In this document: one piece after another, positions 6,646-17,308 of the stretch
Layout: the number at the start of each line of letters is the position of its first letter
Position numbering within the stretch: position 1 is the stretch's first letter
NCBI RefSeq assembly: GCF_003751785.1
Contig: NZ_RKIE01000001.1
Span: 1,775,564 to 1,839,563 of the forward strand
Direction: 5' to 3'
Source: Frigoribacterium sp. PhB160
Lineage (GTDB): Bacteria; Actinomycetota; Actinomycetes; Actinomycetales; Microbacteriaceae
DNA length: 64,000 nucleotides
Program-made: the position numbers and the translations under genes
The notes under the pieces: model-generated
What the model was told of the DNA's origin: nothing
Databases searched by the model: none
Seen by the model: the letters and a program-made list of their open reading frames with translations, nothing else

Positions 6646-8511
6646 ATGACGAACGCCATCCCCGCCCCTGCCCCGCACCCCGCCGCGACCGTGCCCGACG
6701 CCGTCGCCCCCGACGGCCGCCGACCCGACCGCGTCGTCGACGTGCTCGTCGTCGGCGGCGGGCCCGCCGGCCTCAGCGCCGCGCTCACCCTCGCGCGGGC
6801 CCGCCGCGACGTCCTCGTCGTCGACGCGGGCGAGCCCCGCAACGCCCCCGCCGCGGGCGTGCACGGCTACCTCGGCCACGACGGCGTCGCGCCCGCCGAG
6901 CTGACCCGCCTCGGCCGCGTCGAGGTCGAGTCGTACGGCGGCGAGGTCCGCCCCGGCGTGGTCACGACGATCGAGCGCGTCGACGCCCCGACGCCGGGGT
7001 CGGGACGACCCGGACCGAGCGCGGGAGGCGCGGCCCGCTTCGTCGCGACCGTCGCCGACGAGCACGGCGGCTCGCACCCGGTCCGGGCCCGTCGCGTCGT
7101 CGTGGCGACCGGCCTCACCGACGAGCTGCCGACGGTCGAGGGCCTCGCCGCCCGCTGGGGCCGGGACGTCGTGCACTGCCCCTACTGCCACGGGTGGGAG
7201 GTGCGCGACCGGGTCGTCGGGGTGATCGGCGGCGGCCCGAACGCCGTCCACCAGGCGCTGCTCTTCACGCAGTGGACGGACCGGGTGACGCTCTTCCTCG
7301 CCGACGGGCCGGAGCCGACCGACGAGCAGTGGGAGCAGCTCGCGGCCCGCCGGGTCGGGGTCGTCACCGGGCTCGTCACGGCCCTGCGGGTCGACGACGA
7401 CCGACTCACGGGCATCACGCTCGCGGGCGGACGGACCGTGCCGGTCGAGGTCGGGGTCGTCGGTGCCCCGATGCGCGCGAACGCGGCCGTGCTCGCGGGT
7501 CTCGGCCTCGCGCCCGTGCCCCACCCCGCGGGTGTCGGCGACGCGGTCGGGTCCGACCCGACGACCGGCGCCACCACGGTGCCGGGCGTCTGGGTGGCGG
7601 GCAATGTCGGCGACCTGTCGGCCCAGGTCGTGACGGCCGCGGCAGGCGGTCAGCGCGTCGGCGCGATGGCCAACGCCGACCTGCTCGCCGAGGACACGGC
7701 CGCGGCGGTCGCTCGCCGGCGGCTGCCCTTCAGCGCCCGGGCCGAGGCCGAGAACGCCGCTAGCCTGCTCGGCGACCGACGACACGGGTTCGAGCCCGTC
7801 ACGTCGACCACCGCCGAGGAGGAACCCGCCGTGACCGACCCCGCCCCGCACGCCGACCACGACCAGGACGACGCCGCCGCCGAGCCCCTCTTCGACCGGG
7901 CCTACTGGGAGGACCGCTACGGTGCCGAGGGTCTCGCGTGGAGCGGCCGCCCCAACCCCGTCCTCGTCACGGAGGCCGAGGCGCTGACCCCCGGCCGTGC
8001 GCTCGACATCGGCAGCGGCGAGGGCGGCGACGCCATCTGGCTGGCCGGCCTCGGCTGGCAGGTCGTCGGCACCGACATCTCGAGCAACGCCCTCGCGAAG
8101 TCCGCCCGCCAGGCGGAGTCGGTCGACGCCGAGCTCGCGGCCCGCATCGACTGGCAGCAGCACGACCTCGTCGAGTGGGCGCCCGAGGCCCGCTCGTTCG
8201 ACCTCGTCACGTCGCAGTTCATGCACCTGCCCGACCCCGTGCGCACGGCCCTGTTCCGGTCGCTCGCCGCGGCCGTGGCCCCGGGCGGGACGCTGCTCGT
8301 CGTCGGGCACGACCTCTCCGACCTCGACTCCGGCGCGCACCGGATGCACCACGCCGAGCTCATGTTCAGCGTCGACGACGTCCTCGCGGCGATCGACGGC
8401 GAGGGGCTCGTGGTCGAGGTGGCCGAGTCGCGGCCGAGGCTCGCCCCCGGGGCGGACGGCGGCACCGTCACGGTGCGCGACGTGGTGGTGAGGGCGACCC
8501 GCGCCTCCTAG
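6646..8511 (+). CDS. Bifunctional FAD/NAD(P) oxidoreductase (thioredoxin-reductase-like) - class I SAM methyltransferase
   Basis: 621 aa. Residues ~28-350 are a thioredoxin-reductase-like flavoprotein: VLVVGGGPAGLSAALTLARA (FAD), VVVATGLTDELP, C178-P-Y-C181 redox pair in VHCPYCHGWEV, VVGVIGGGPNAVHQAL (NADPH), and GVWVAGNVGDLSAQVVTAAAGGQRV (C-terminal FAD motif). Residues ~420-621 are a class I methyltransferase: FDRAYWEDRYGAEGLAWSGRPN, ALDIGSGEGGDAIWLA (SAM site, ~454), VVGTDISSNAL, SFDLVTSQFMHL. Substrates are unknown; family context suggests detoxification of a thiol, metalloid or electrophile. AGGAGG sits 8 nt before the ATG. Oddity: at 7831 a GTG preceded by GAGGAGG opens exactly the methyltransferase half, so a free methyltransferase could also be made. 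Divergent from the XRE-cupin regulator. Confidence 0.9.
   Translation: MTNAIPAPAPHPAATVPDAVAPDGRRPDRVVDVLVVGGGPAGLSAALTLARARRDVLVVDAGEPRNAPAAGVHGYLGHDGVAPAELTRLGRVEVESYGGEVRPGVVTTIERVDAPTPGSGRPGPSAGGAARFVATVADEHGGSHPVRARRVVVATGLTDELPTVEGLAARWGRDVVHCPYCHGWEVRDRVVGVIGGGPNAVHQALLFTQWTDRVTLFLADGPEPTDEQWEQLAARRVGVVTGLVTALRVDDDRLTGITLAGGRTVPVEVGVVGAPMRANAAVLAGLGLAPVPHPAGVGDAVGSDPTTGATTVPGVWVAGNVGDLSAQVVTAAAGGQRVGAMANADLLAEDTAAAVARRRLPFSARAEAENAASLLGDRRHGFEPVTSTTAEEEPAVTDPAPHADHDQDDAAAEPLFDRAYWEDRYGAEGLAWSGRPNPVLVTEAEALTPGRALDIGSGEGGDAIWLAGLGWQVVGTDISSNALAKSARQAESVDAELAARIDWQQHDLVEWAPEARSFDLVTSQFMHLPDPVRTALFRSLAAAVAPGGTLLVVGHDLSDLDSGAHRMHHAELMFSVDDVLAAIDGEGLVVEVAESRPRLAPGADGGTVTVRDVVVRATRAS
7814..7833 (+). 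promoter_or_regulatory. Internal ribosome-binding site and GTG start within the fusion gene
   Basis: GAGGAGG followed about 8 nt later by an in-frame GTG (7831) lies precisely at the linker between the oxidoreductase and methyltransferase domains (linker Ala/Glu/Pro-rich, then TDPAPHADHDQ). Confidence 0.4.
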
Positions 8512-8531
8512 TGGCGCGGTCGCGCGTCCCA

Positions 8532-8576
8532 CGACGACGGCCGCCGCCCGGGGTCCCGGGGCGGCGGCCGTCGTCG
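8532..8576. terminator. Bidirectional hairpin terminator between convergent genes
   Basis: Perfect 18-bp arms at 8532-8549 and 8559-8576 with a 9-nt loop. It sits between the ends of the fusion gene (8511, plus) and the beta-galactosidase gene (8593, minus). No T-tract, as is common in high-G+C actinobacteria. Confidence 0.8.
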
Positions 8577-8592
8577 CGCTCGCGCGCTCGCG

Positions 8593-11859
<3,267 letters not shown>

Positions 11860-11925
11860 TCACGGCGTCGTGGAGGAGGCGGGGACGGCACGCGGACGAC
11901 CCGGGGACGACGCTAACACTCTTTT

Positions 11926-11941
11926 TCGAGCAGGTGCTCGA
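11926..11941. promoter_or_regulatory. TetR operator candidate (16-bp palindrome)
   Basis: TCGAGCA-GG-TGCTCGA is a perfect 7-bp-arm inverted repeat in the divergent lacZ/TetR intergenic region. It lies about 32-47 nt upstream of the TetR start codon, over the -35 region of the leaderless TetR promoter, and about 165 nt upstream of the lacZ start. Good candidate for autoregulation plus lacZ control. Confidence 0.65.
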
Positions 11942-11959
11942 TTTTCGGGCGGGTGAGCC

Positions 11960-11965
11960 TAGGAT
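11960..11965 (+). promoter_or_regulatory. -10 box (TAGGAT) of the TetR gene
   Basis: TAGGAT lies 7 nt before the ATG at 11973, with no Shine-Dalgarno, matching the leaderless pattern. Confidence 0.45.
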
Positions 11966-11972
11966 CCCTCCC

Positions 11973-12653
11973 ATGACGACCCGCGCCTCCTCCCCTCCGT
12001 CCGCCGGCGGGCGCCGAGGGCCCTACGCGAAGTCGGCCGAGCGGCGCGAGTCGATCGTCGCGGCCGCCTTCGAGGTGTTCGCCGCGCACGGCTACCAGGG
12101 CGGCTCGCTGCAGCGCGTCGCCGACGTCGTGGGCATGAGCCAGACGAGCCTGCTGCACTACTTCCCGTCGAAGAGCGACCTGCTGCTCGAGGTGCTCCGG
12201 CGACGCGACCAGATGGCGGACGGGCGCGGACGTGACGAGGCGGCGCGCACCTCCTTCCCCGACGGCATCGTGGCGCAGGCCCGCTACAACGTCGGGGTGC
12301 CGGGGCTCGTCGGGCTCTACGCCGTGCTCTCGGGCGAGGCGGTGACCGAGGGCAACCCGGGCCGCGACTACGTGAGCGAGCGGCTCGCCGCGCTGCGGCT
12401 CGACTACGCCGACGAGCTCCGCGCCCTGGCCGCCGAGGGGCGGCTGCGCGACGGGGTCGACCCCGACCGGGCCGCCGCCGCGCTCGTCGGCCTGTGGGAC
12501 GGCGCGCAGCTGCAGTGGCTGCTCGCGCCCGACTCCGTCGACGTGGCGCAGGTGCTGCTCGACTGGTTCGCGCTCGTCCTGACGCCCGCGGGCGAGGCGA
12601 CCGACGACGCGGGTGCGCGCCCGGGCCGGGGAACGGGTACGAACGAGGGATGA
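11973..12653 (+). CDS. TetR/AcrR family transcriptional regulator
   Basis: 226 aa. The N-terminal HTH (~20-70) is typical TetR: AKSAERRESIVAAAFEVFAAHGYQGGSLQRVADVVGMSQTSLLHYFPSKSDLLLEVLRRRD. Residues ~80-205 form the helical ligand/dimer domain. The C-terminal tail is Gly/Thr-rich. The gene faces away from lacZ, and the palindrome at 11926-11941 lies between, so it is the probable lacZ regulator. Its TGA overlaps the ATG of the DoxX gene (ATGA), implying translational coupling. The N-terminus contains a copy of the repeated 13-mer encoding TRAS. Confidence 0.9.
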   Translation: MTTRASSPPSAGGRRGPYAKSAERRESIVAAAFEVFAAHGYQGGSLQRVADVVGMSQTSLLHYFPSKSDLLLEVLRRRDQMADGRGRDEAARTSFPDGIVAQARYNVGVPGLVGLYAVLSGEAVTEGNPGRDYVSERLAALRLDYADELRALAAEGRLRDGVDPDRAAAALVGLWDGAQLQWLLAPDSVDVAQVLLDWFALVLTPAGEATDDAGARPGRGTGTNEG

Positions 12654-13195
12654 CATTCGGACTCTCCCTCCTCCGCGTCGCCGTCGGCGGCGCCCTCACG
12701 GCCCACGGCCTCCAGAAGCTCCGCGGCTCGTTCGACGGCCCCGGCCTCGAGGGCACCGCCCAGATGATGGCGGGCACGGGCATGCACCCTCCGCGCCGCA
12801 ACGCCCAGGCCGTCGCCTGGACCGAGACGGCCGGCGGGGCGGCCCTCGTGCTCGGCGCGGCGACCCCCCTCGCCGCGGCCGGCGCCGTCGCGGTCATGAC
12901 GACGGCGATCCGCAAGGTGCACCTGCCCAACGGCTTCTTCGCCCAGGGCGGCGGCTGGGAGCTCAACGCGATCGTCATCGCGGCCGCGGCCGCCATCGCC
13001 TCGGGCCCCGGCGGCGGGTCGGTCGACCAGGCGTTCGGCAAGAAGGCCTGGGGCACGGGCGGCGCGCTGTTCGCCCTCGTGGCCGGCGTGATCGGCTCGA
13101 CCGTCGCGATCGAGCTCGGGCGCCGCGCGGCGCCCGCCGACGACGCGGCCGCGGACGACGCCGCCGCCGGCTCGTCGGACGGCGACGCCGCGTAG
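12650..13195 (+). CDS. DoxX family membrane protein
   Basis: 181 aa. Starts with the DoxX signature region (FGLSLLRVAVGGALTAHGLQKLRGSF), followed by GTGMHPPRRNAQAVAWTETAGGAALVLGAATPLAAAGAVAVMTTAIRKVHLPNGFF and WELNAIVIAAAAAIA. Four hydrophobic helices are visible at ~3-20, ~62-85, ~108-128 and ~143-163. DoxX proteins are small inner-membrane proteins with roles in redox and sulfur stress in characterised cases. Substrate unknown. The ATG overlaps the upstream TetR stop, so both are expressed together. The C-terminus is an Ala/Asp-rich tail. Confidence 0.85.
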   Translation: MTFGLSLLRVAVGGALTAHGLQKLRGSFDGPGLEGTAQMMAGTGMHPPRRNAQAVAWTETAGGAALVLGAATPLAAAGAVAVMTTAIRKVHLPNGFFAQGGGWELNAIVIAAAAAIASGPGGGSVDQAFGKKAWGTGGALFALVAGVIGSTVAIELGRRAAPADDAAADDAAAGSSDGDAA

Positions 13196-13204
13196 GTCGG
13201 GCAC

Positions 13205-13250
13205 GACGGAGCCGCCCTCCCCCGCACGCGCCGGGGAGGGCGGCTCCGTC
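13205..13250. terminator. Bidirectional hairpin terminator
   Basis: Perfect 18-bp arms (13205-13222 and 13233-13250) with a 10-nt loop, between the convergent ends of the DoxX gene (13195) and the permease gene (13278). Confidence 0.8.
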
Positions 13251-13277
13251 ACGTCGTCGAGGCCGCGGCCCGCCCGG

Positions 13278-14831
13278 TCACTCGGGCAGGGCGGCCTGGC
13301 TCTCGCGCTCGTCCCCGGCGACGCCGGCCCGCAGGCCCTCGCCGCGGAAGAACGCCGGGCGGAGCCGGGCGTTGACGAGCATCACGACGACCCCGCCGAG
13401 GAGGATCGTGACGCCGAGCAGGAAGACCAGGCCGACGCCGCCGATCTGCGACCCGCTGCCGTAGTCGGGGTCCATGCTGTCGACGAACGTGGTGACGAAG
13501 AGCACGGCGAGGATGAGCCCGCCGACGCCCGGTGCGACGATCTGGAAGAACAGGTTGCGCGCGCCCGACCGCCACTGGTGCCGGAAGTACCAGACGCACG
13601 CGAAGGCCGTGAGGCCGTAGTAGAAGCAGATCATCATGCCCAGCGTCGTGATCGTGTCCCAGAGGACGTCCTCGCTGATGAACCGCATGACGGCGTAGAA
13701 CGCGCTCGCGACGATCGCCGAGGCGAGGGTCGCGTAGCCCGGCGTGAAGAACCGCGGCGAGACGCGGGCGAACTTCGGCGACAGGGCGCCGTAGTGGCCC
13801 ATCGCGAGCAGGGTGCGCGCCGGCGAGACGAAGGTCGACTGCAGCGAGGCCGCTGAGCTGCTCAGCACGGCGAGCGACATGAGGATCGCCAGCGGCCCGA
13901 GCACGGGCCCGGCGAGCGCCGAGAAGGCGTTGCCCTGGATGTCGGGGTTGCCGAGGCCGACCCCGTCCGTGCCGAGCCCGGCGAACGTCATCGAGGCGAG
14001 CGACACCAGCAGGTAGACCAGCACGATGATGACGACCGTCAGCGTCGCCGCGCGGCCGGGGGTGGTCCGCGACCCGCTGGTCTCCTCCGACATCGTCAGC
14101 GTCACGTCCCAGCCCCAGAAGATGAAGATCGAGAGCGACAGGCCGGCGGCGAAGGCCGAGAAGGTCGGCACGGTGAGGGGGTTGAACCAGTCGGGCGAGA
14201 TGGCGGTGGCGTCGAACGCCGAGCCCGCGCCGACCTTGACGAAGGCCACGATCGCGAAGCCGACCAGCACGAGCAGCTGGAACCCCACGAGCCAGTACTG
14301 CACCTTCTGGGTGGTCTGCATGTCGCGGTACGAGATGACCGTCGCCCCCGCCATGAACGCGAGGCAGGTGACGACGTTGACCAGCGGGTCCGCCGCGAGG
14401 TCGGCGATCGAGGGATCGGAGAAGACCTGCCCGAGCAGCAGGTAGAAGAAGTCGACGGCGATGCCCGCCAGGTTGCTCAGCACCACGATGGTCGCGACCA
14501 CCAGGCCCCAGCCGGCCATCCAGCCGACCCACGGCCCGAAGGCGCGCACGCCCCAGGTGAACGACGTGCCGCTGTCGGGCATGGCGCTGTTGAGCTCGCG
14601 GTAGCCGAAGGCCACGAGCAGCATCGGGATGAACCCCACGAGGAAGATCGCGGGCAGGTGCGTGCCGACCTGGGCGATGGTCGGGCCGAGGGCGCCGGTC
14701 AGCGTGTAGGCGGGCGCGATGCACGAGATGCCGATGACGACGGCGCCGACCAGGCCGACGCTGCCGGCGCTCAGCCCCTTCGACGAGAGGGTCTGGTCGG
14801 CGGCGACGCCGGACTTCTTGAGGATGCTCAC
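13278..14831 (-). CDS. APC family amino acid/polyamine permease
   Basis: 517 aa with about twelve hydrophobic segments. The N-terminal SVGLVGAVVIGISCIAPAYTLTGALGP and the region ELNSAMPDSGTSFTWGVRAFGPWVGWMAGWG are typical of the APC superfamily (TM1 and the TM2-TM3 loop). It imports an amino acid or polyamine by cation symport or exchange. The GTG start overlaps the stop of the universal stress protein gene (GTGA), making it the last gene of the putrescine/GABA operon. Putrescine or GABA import is the natural inference; sequence alone does not fix the substrate. Confidence 0.9.
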   Translation of the reverse strand: MSILKKSGVAADQTLSSKGLSAGSVGLVGAVVIGISCIAPAYTLTGALGPTIAQVGTHLPAIFLVGFIPMLLVAFGYRELNSAMPDSGTSFTWGVRAFGPWVGWMAGWGLVVATIVVLSNLAGIAVDFFYLLLGQVFSDPSIADLAADPLVNVVTCLAFMAGATVISYRDMQTTQKVQYWLVGFQLLVLVGFAIVAFVKVGAGSAFDATAISPDWFNPLTVPTFSAFAAGLSLSIFIFWGWDVTLTMSEETSGSRTTPGRAATLTVVIIVLVYLLVSLASMTFAGLGTDGVGLGNPDIQGNAFSALAGPVLGPLAILMSLAVLSSSAASLQSTFVSPARTLLAMGHYGALSPKFARVSPRFFTPGYATLASAIVASAFYAVMRFISEDVLWDTITTLGMMICFYYGLTAFACVWYFRHQWRSGARNLFFQIVAPGVGGLILAVLFVTTFVDSMDPDYGSGSQIGGVGLVFLLGVTILLGGVVVMLVNARLRPAFFRGEGLRAGVAGDERESQAALPE

Positions 14832-15772
14832 GGGGTGGTCCCTTCGGGGTGGGCGCCGTCGGGGGCGGCGCCGGTCCAGGTCGTGCGGGCATCGTGGTCA
14901 CGAGGAACCACCACGAGGGGGACGGGGACGCCGCGCACGAACTTCGCGGCGACGCTCCCCAGGAAGAGCCGGTGGGGCTGGGCGAGGCGGCTGGACCCGA
15001 CGAGGGCCAGCTCGTCGTCCCGCCAGGCGAGGGCGTCGATCGCGTCGCCGACCCTCGGCCCGGGCGCGATCTCGACCGTGACGTCGAGGTCGTCGGGCAC
15101 GCCCTCGAGGGCGATGTCGCGCATCCGCTCGGCGTGCTGCCGGGCCTCGTCGCGCAAGGCGCGCTCGCGGTCGTCCCGGTCGCGCCGGTCGCCGTCGCCG
15201 ACCGCGTCGAGCGGTACGAGCGAGACGAGCCGCAGGGCGGCCCCGGCCGACGACGCCGTCGCCACCGCGGTGTCGACGACGGCGCGCGCGCCCGCCCGCG
15301 TGCCGACGGCGGCGGTGACGCGGCCGAAGCGGCGCACCCCGCGCTCGGCGAACCCGCCGGGCGCGACGGCGAGCGGCACCGGCGCCGAGTGGACGAGCAC
15401 TCCCCCGACGCTGCCGAGGTGCAGGCGGCCGAGCGCGCCCTCCTTGCCGGCTCCGATGACCACGGCGTCCGCGCGGAGCTCGGTCGCGGCCCGGACGAGG
15501 CCCTCGGCGAAGGTCTCGGCGCGGACGACGTGCGTGGTCGAGGCGACCCCCGTCGGGAGGCCGGCCTCCGCCTCCTGCAGCCAGCCCTCGGCGAGCTCGT
15601 CGAGGTGCCGCTCGTAGCTCGGCGCGACGGGGACGAGGGAGGCGCGGCCGCGGTCGTGCAGGACCATCACGAGGTCGAGGCCCACGCCGAGCGTGTGGGC
15701 GAGGGCGGTGCCGAGGGCCAGGGCGTCGTGGCCCGCGGGGGTGTCGAGGTAGCCGACGACCACGCGCCTCAC
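14828..15772 (-). CDS. Universal stress protein with two UspA domains
   Basis: 314 aa, two tandem UspA folds. Domain 1 is ~1-145 (VVVGYLDTPAGHDALALGTALAH, VIGAGKEGALGRLHLGSVGGVLVHSAPVPLAV). Domain 2 is ~150-295 (VTAAVGTRAGARAVVDTAVATA, LALVGSSRLAQPHRLFLGSVAAKFVRGVPVPLVVVP). The G-x2-G-x9-G(S/T) type nucleotide motif is recognisable at the end of both. It overlaps the upstream oxidase stop (GTGA) and the downstream permease start (GTGA), so it is embedded in a catabolic operon. That position suggests it modulates transport or oxidation under stress, which is inference. GTG start fixed by the overlap. Confidence 0.9.
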   Translation of the reverse strand: MRRVVVGYLDTPAGHDALALGTALAHTLGVGLDLVMVLHDRGRASLVPVAPSYERHLDELAEGWLQEAEAGLPTGVASTTHVVRAETFAEGLVRAATELRADAVVIGAGKEGALGRLHLGSVGGVLVHSAPVPLAVAPGGFAERGVRRFGRVTAAVGTRAGARAVVDTAVATASSAGAALRLVSLVPLDAVGDGDRRDRDDRERALRDEARQHAERMRDIALEGVPDDLDVTVEIAPGPRVGDAIDALAWRDDELALVGSSRLAQPHRLFLGSVAAKFVRGVPVPLVVVPRDHDARTTWTGAAPDGAHPEGTTP

Positions 15773-17205
15773 GAGACGGCCGCTCCGGGGCGGACGAGGT
15801 CGGCGGGGTCGGACGCGGTCGGGCTGGACGCCCGGGCCCCGGCCTGCGCGTCGCGCTCGGCGACGATCTCGGCCGCGACGTCGTGCCCGACCCGGATGGC
15901 GCCGTCGACGTGCTGGAAGCCCTCCGCCGCGATGTCGCTCGACGAGAAGCGGATCGGGCCGACGGGCACGCGCTGGTCGTGGCCCCAGCGCGAGAGGCCG
16001 CCGAGGTCGAAGCTCGTCGCGTAGGCGCCGCCCGTCCACTCGTCGCTGGCCCAGTCGCTCTCGTAGTAGACGACGGGCGTCCTCGCCTGCTCGCCGTAGT
16101 ACGACGCGAGCGAGTCGAGGATCGCCGCGCGGCGCTCGTCGGCGGGCAGGGCGAGCAGCCGGTCGGCCTTCTCGTCGCTGACGAAGCCGACGAGGGTGCC
16201 GCGCGGGTCGTCGTGGTTCGAGTTGTCGTAGGCCTCGTGGACGGGCTGATAGGGGCTGAACGCCGTGCCCGAGAGGCCGGCGTCGCGCCAGAACGGCGTC
16301 TCGTAGACGGCGTGCACCTTGATGACGAGGCCGAGCGACACGTGCTGGTGCCACTGCTGGCGGAGCGCCGGCAGGGCGGGCAGGTACTCGATGCGCGAGT
16401 AGAGGTTCGGCGGCACGGCGACGACCGCCCAGCGGGCCGCGACCCGCAGGTCGGGCGTGGTGGCGACGACCCCGTCGTCCGACCACTCGAGCGTCTCGAC
16501 CGGCTGGCCGAGGCGCACGGCGTCGCCGAGCTGCTCCGCCAGCGTCAGGGGCACCCGCTGCAGGCCGCCGACGACCCGCTTGTCGAGGATGAAGTCGGCG
16601 TCGACGAGGTTGCTGAAGCTGCCGGCGCTCGAGGCCATCTGCAGCGCCTGCAACAGCGAGAACGAGTGGGCGGGCTTGGTGAGCATGGCGTCGGCGATGA
16701 AGAGCGCGATGTTGGCCCGCGCCTCCGGGTCGTCGCTCTGCTGCTCGAGCCACGCGCTGAACGAGACGTGGTCGAGCTCGGCGGCGCGGGGGTGCGCCCA
16801 CGGCGCGGCCACGTCGGTCTCGGCCACGAGGTCGTCCATGACGACGATGAGGCGCTCGATCTCGGCCTGCGTGTGCTCGGACGCCGGGAAGATGTCGCCG
16901 GTGAAGCGCGACGCCGTGCCGTCCGCCGAGACGTAGACGCTCTCGCCGTCGCGCCAGCGCGAGTACGTCTCGAGCCCGAGCTCGCCGAGGGTGGCGATGA
17001 GCGCCGTCTGGTCGGGCGACACCCACTGCCCGCCGAGCTCGAGCATCGCGCCGTCGATCGTCTCGGTGCGGAGGCGGCCGCCGACGCGGTCGCGCGCCTC
17101 GAGCACGACGACCTCGAACCCGGCCGCGCGCAGGTCGGCGGCGGCGGTGAGGCCGCTCGCGCCGGCGCCGACGACGACGACGTCGCAGGTGGTGGTGTCG
17201 GTCAT
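15769..17205 (-). CDS. FAD-dependent amine oxidase, putrescine oxidase type
   Basis: 478 aa, usual length for flavin monoamine/putrescine oxidases. N-terminal CDVVVVGAGASGLTAAADLRAAGFEVVVLEARDRVGGRLRTE is the FAD dinucleotide motif and RxGGR signature. LELGGQWVSPDQTAL follows, and near the C-terminus DEWTGGAYATSFDLGG and GPIRFSSSDIAAEGFQHVDGAIRVG match the flavin-contact end of the family. The expected reaction is putrescine + O2 to 4-aminobutanal + H2O2 + NH3. The neighbouring aminobutyraldehyde dehydrogenase, transaminase and succinate-semialdehyde dehydrogenase support this substrate. No signal peptide, so cytoplasmic. The ATG at 17205 has GGAG 8 nt upstream. The GTGA overlap couples it to the stress-protein gene. 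Confidence 0.85.
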   Translation of the reverse strand: MTDTTTCDVVVVGAGASGLTAAADLRAAGFEVVVLEARDRVGGRLRTETIDGAMLELGGQWVSPDQTALIATLGELGLETYSRWRDGESVYVSADGTASRFTGDIFPASEHTQAEIERLIVVMDDLVAETDVAAPWAHPRAAELDHVSFSAWLEQQSDDPEARANIALFIADAMLTKPAHSFSLLQALQMASSAGSFSNLVDADFILDKRVVGGLQRVPLTLAEQLGDAVRLGQPVETLEWSDDGVVATTPDLRVAARWAVVAVPPNLYSRIEYLPALPALRQQWHQHVSLGLVIKVHAVYETPFWRDAGLSGTAFSPYQPVHEAYDNSNHDDPRGTLVGFVSDEKADRLLALPADERRAAILDSLASYYGEQARTPVVYYESDWASDEWTGGAYATSFDLGGLSRWGHDQRVPVGPIRFSSSDIAAEGFQHVDGAIRVGHDVAAEIVAERDAQAGARASSPTASDPADLVRPGAAVS

Positions 17206-17308
17206 GGGTGGTCTCCGTCGTGGTGCGGGCACCGGGTGGGTGCGGGGTGGGTGGGGAGGGGGCGCCCGGCGGGCTGGGGACGCCGGGCGGGTCGGTCGGC
17301 GCCGCGGG

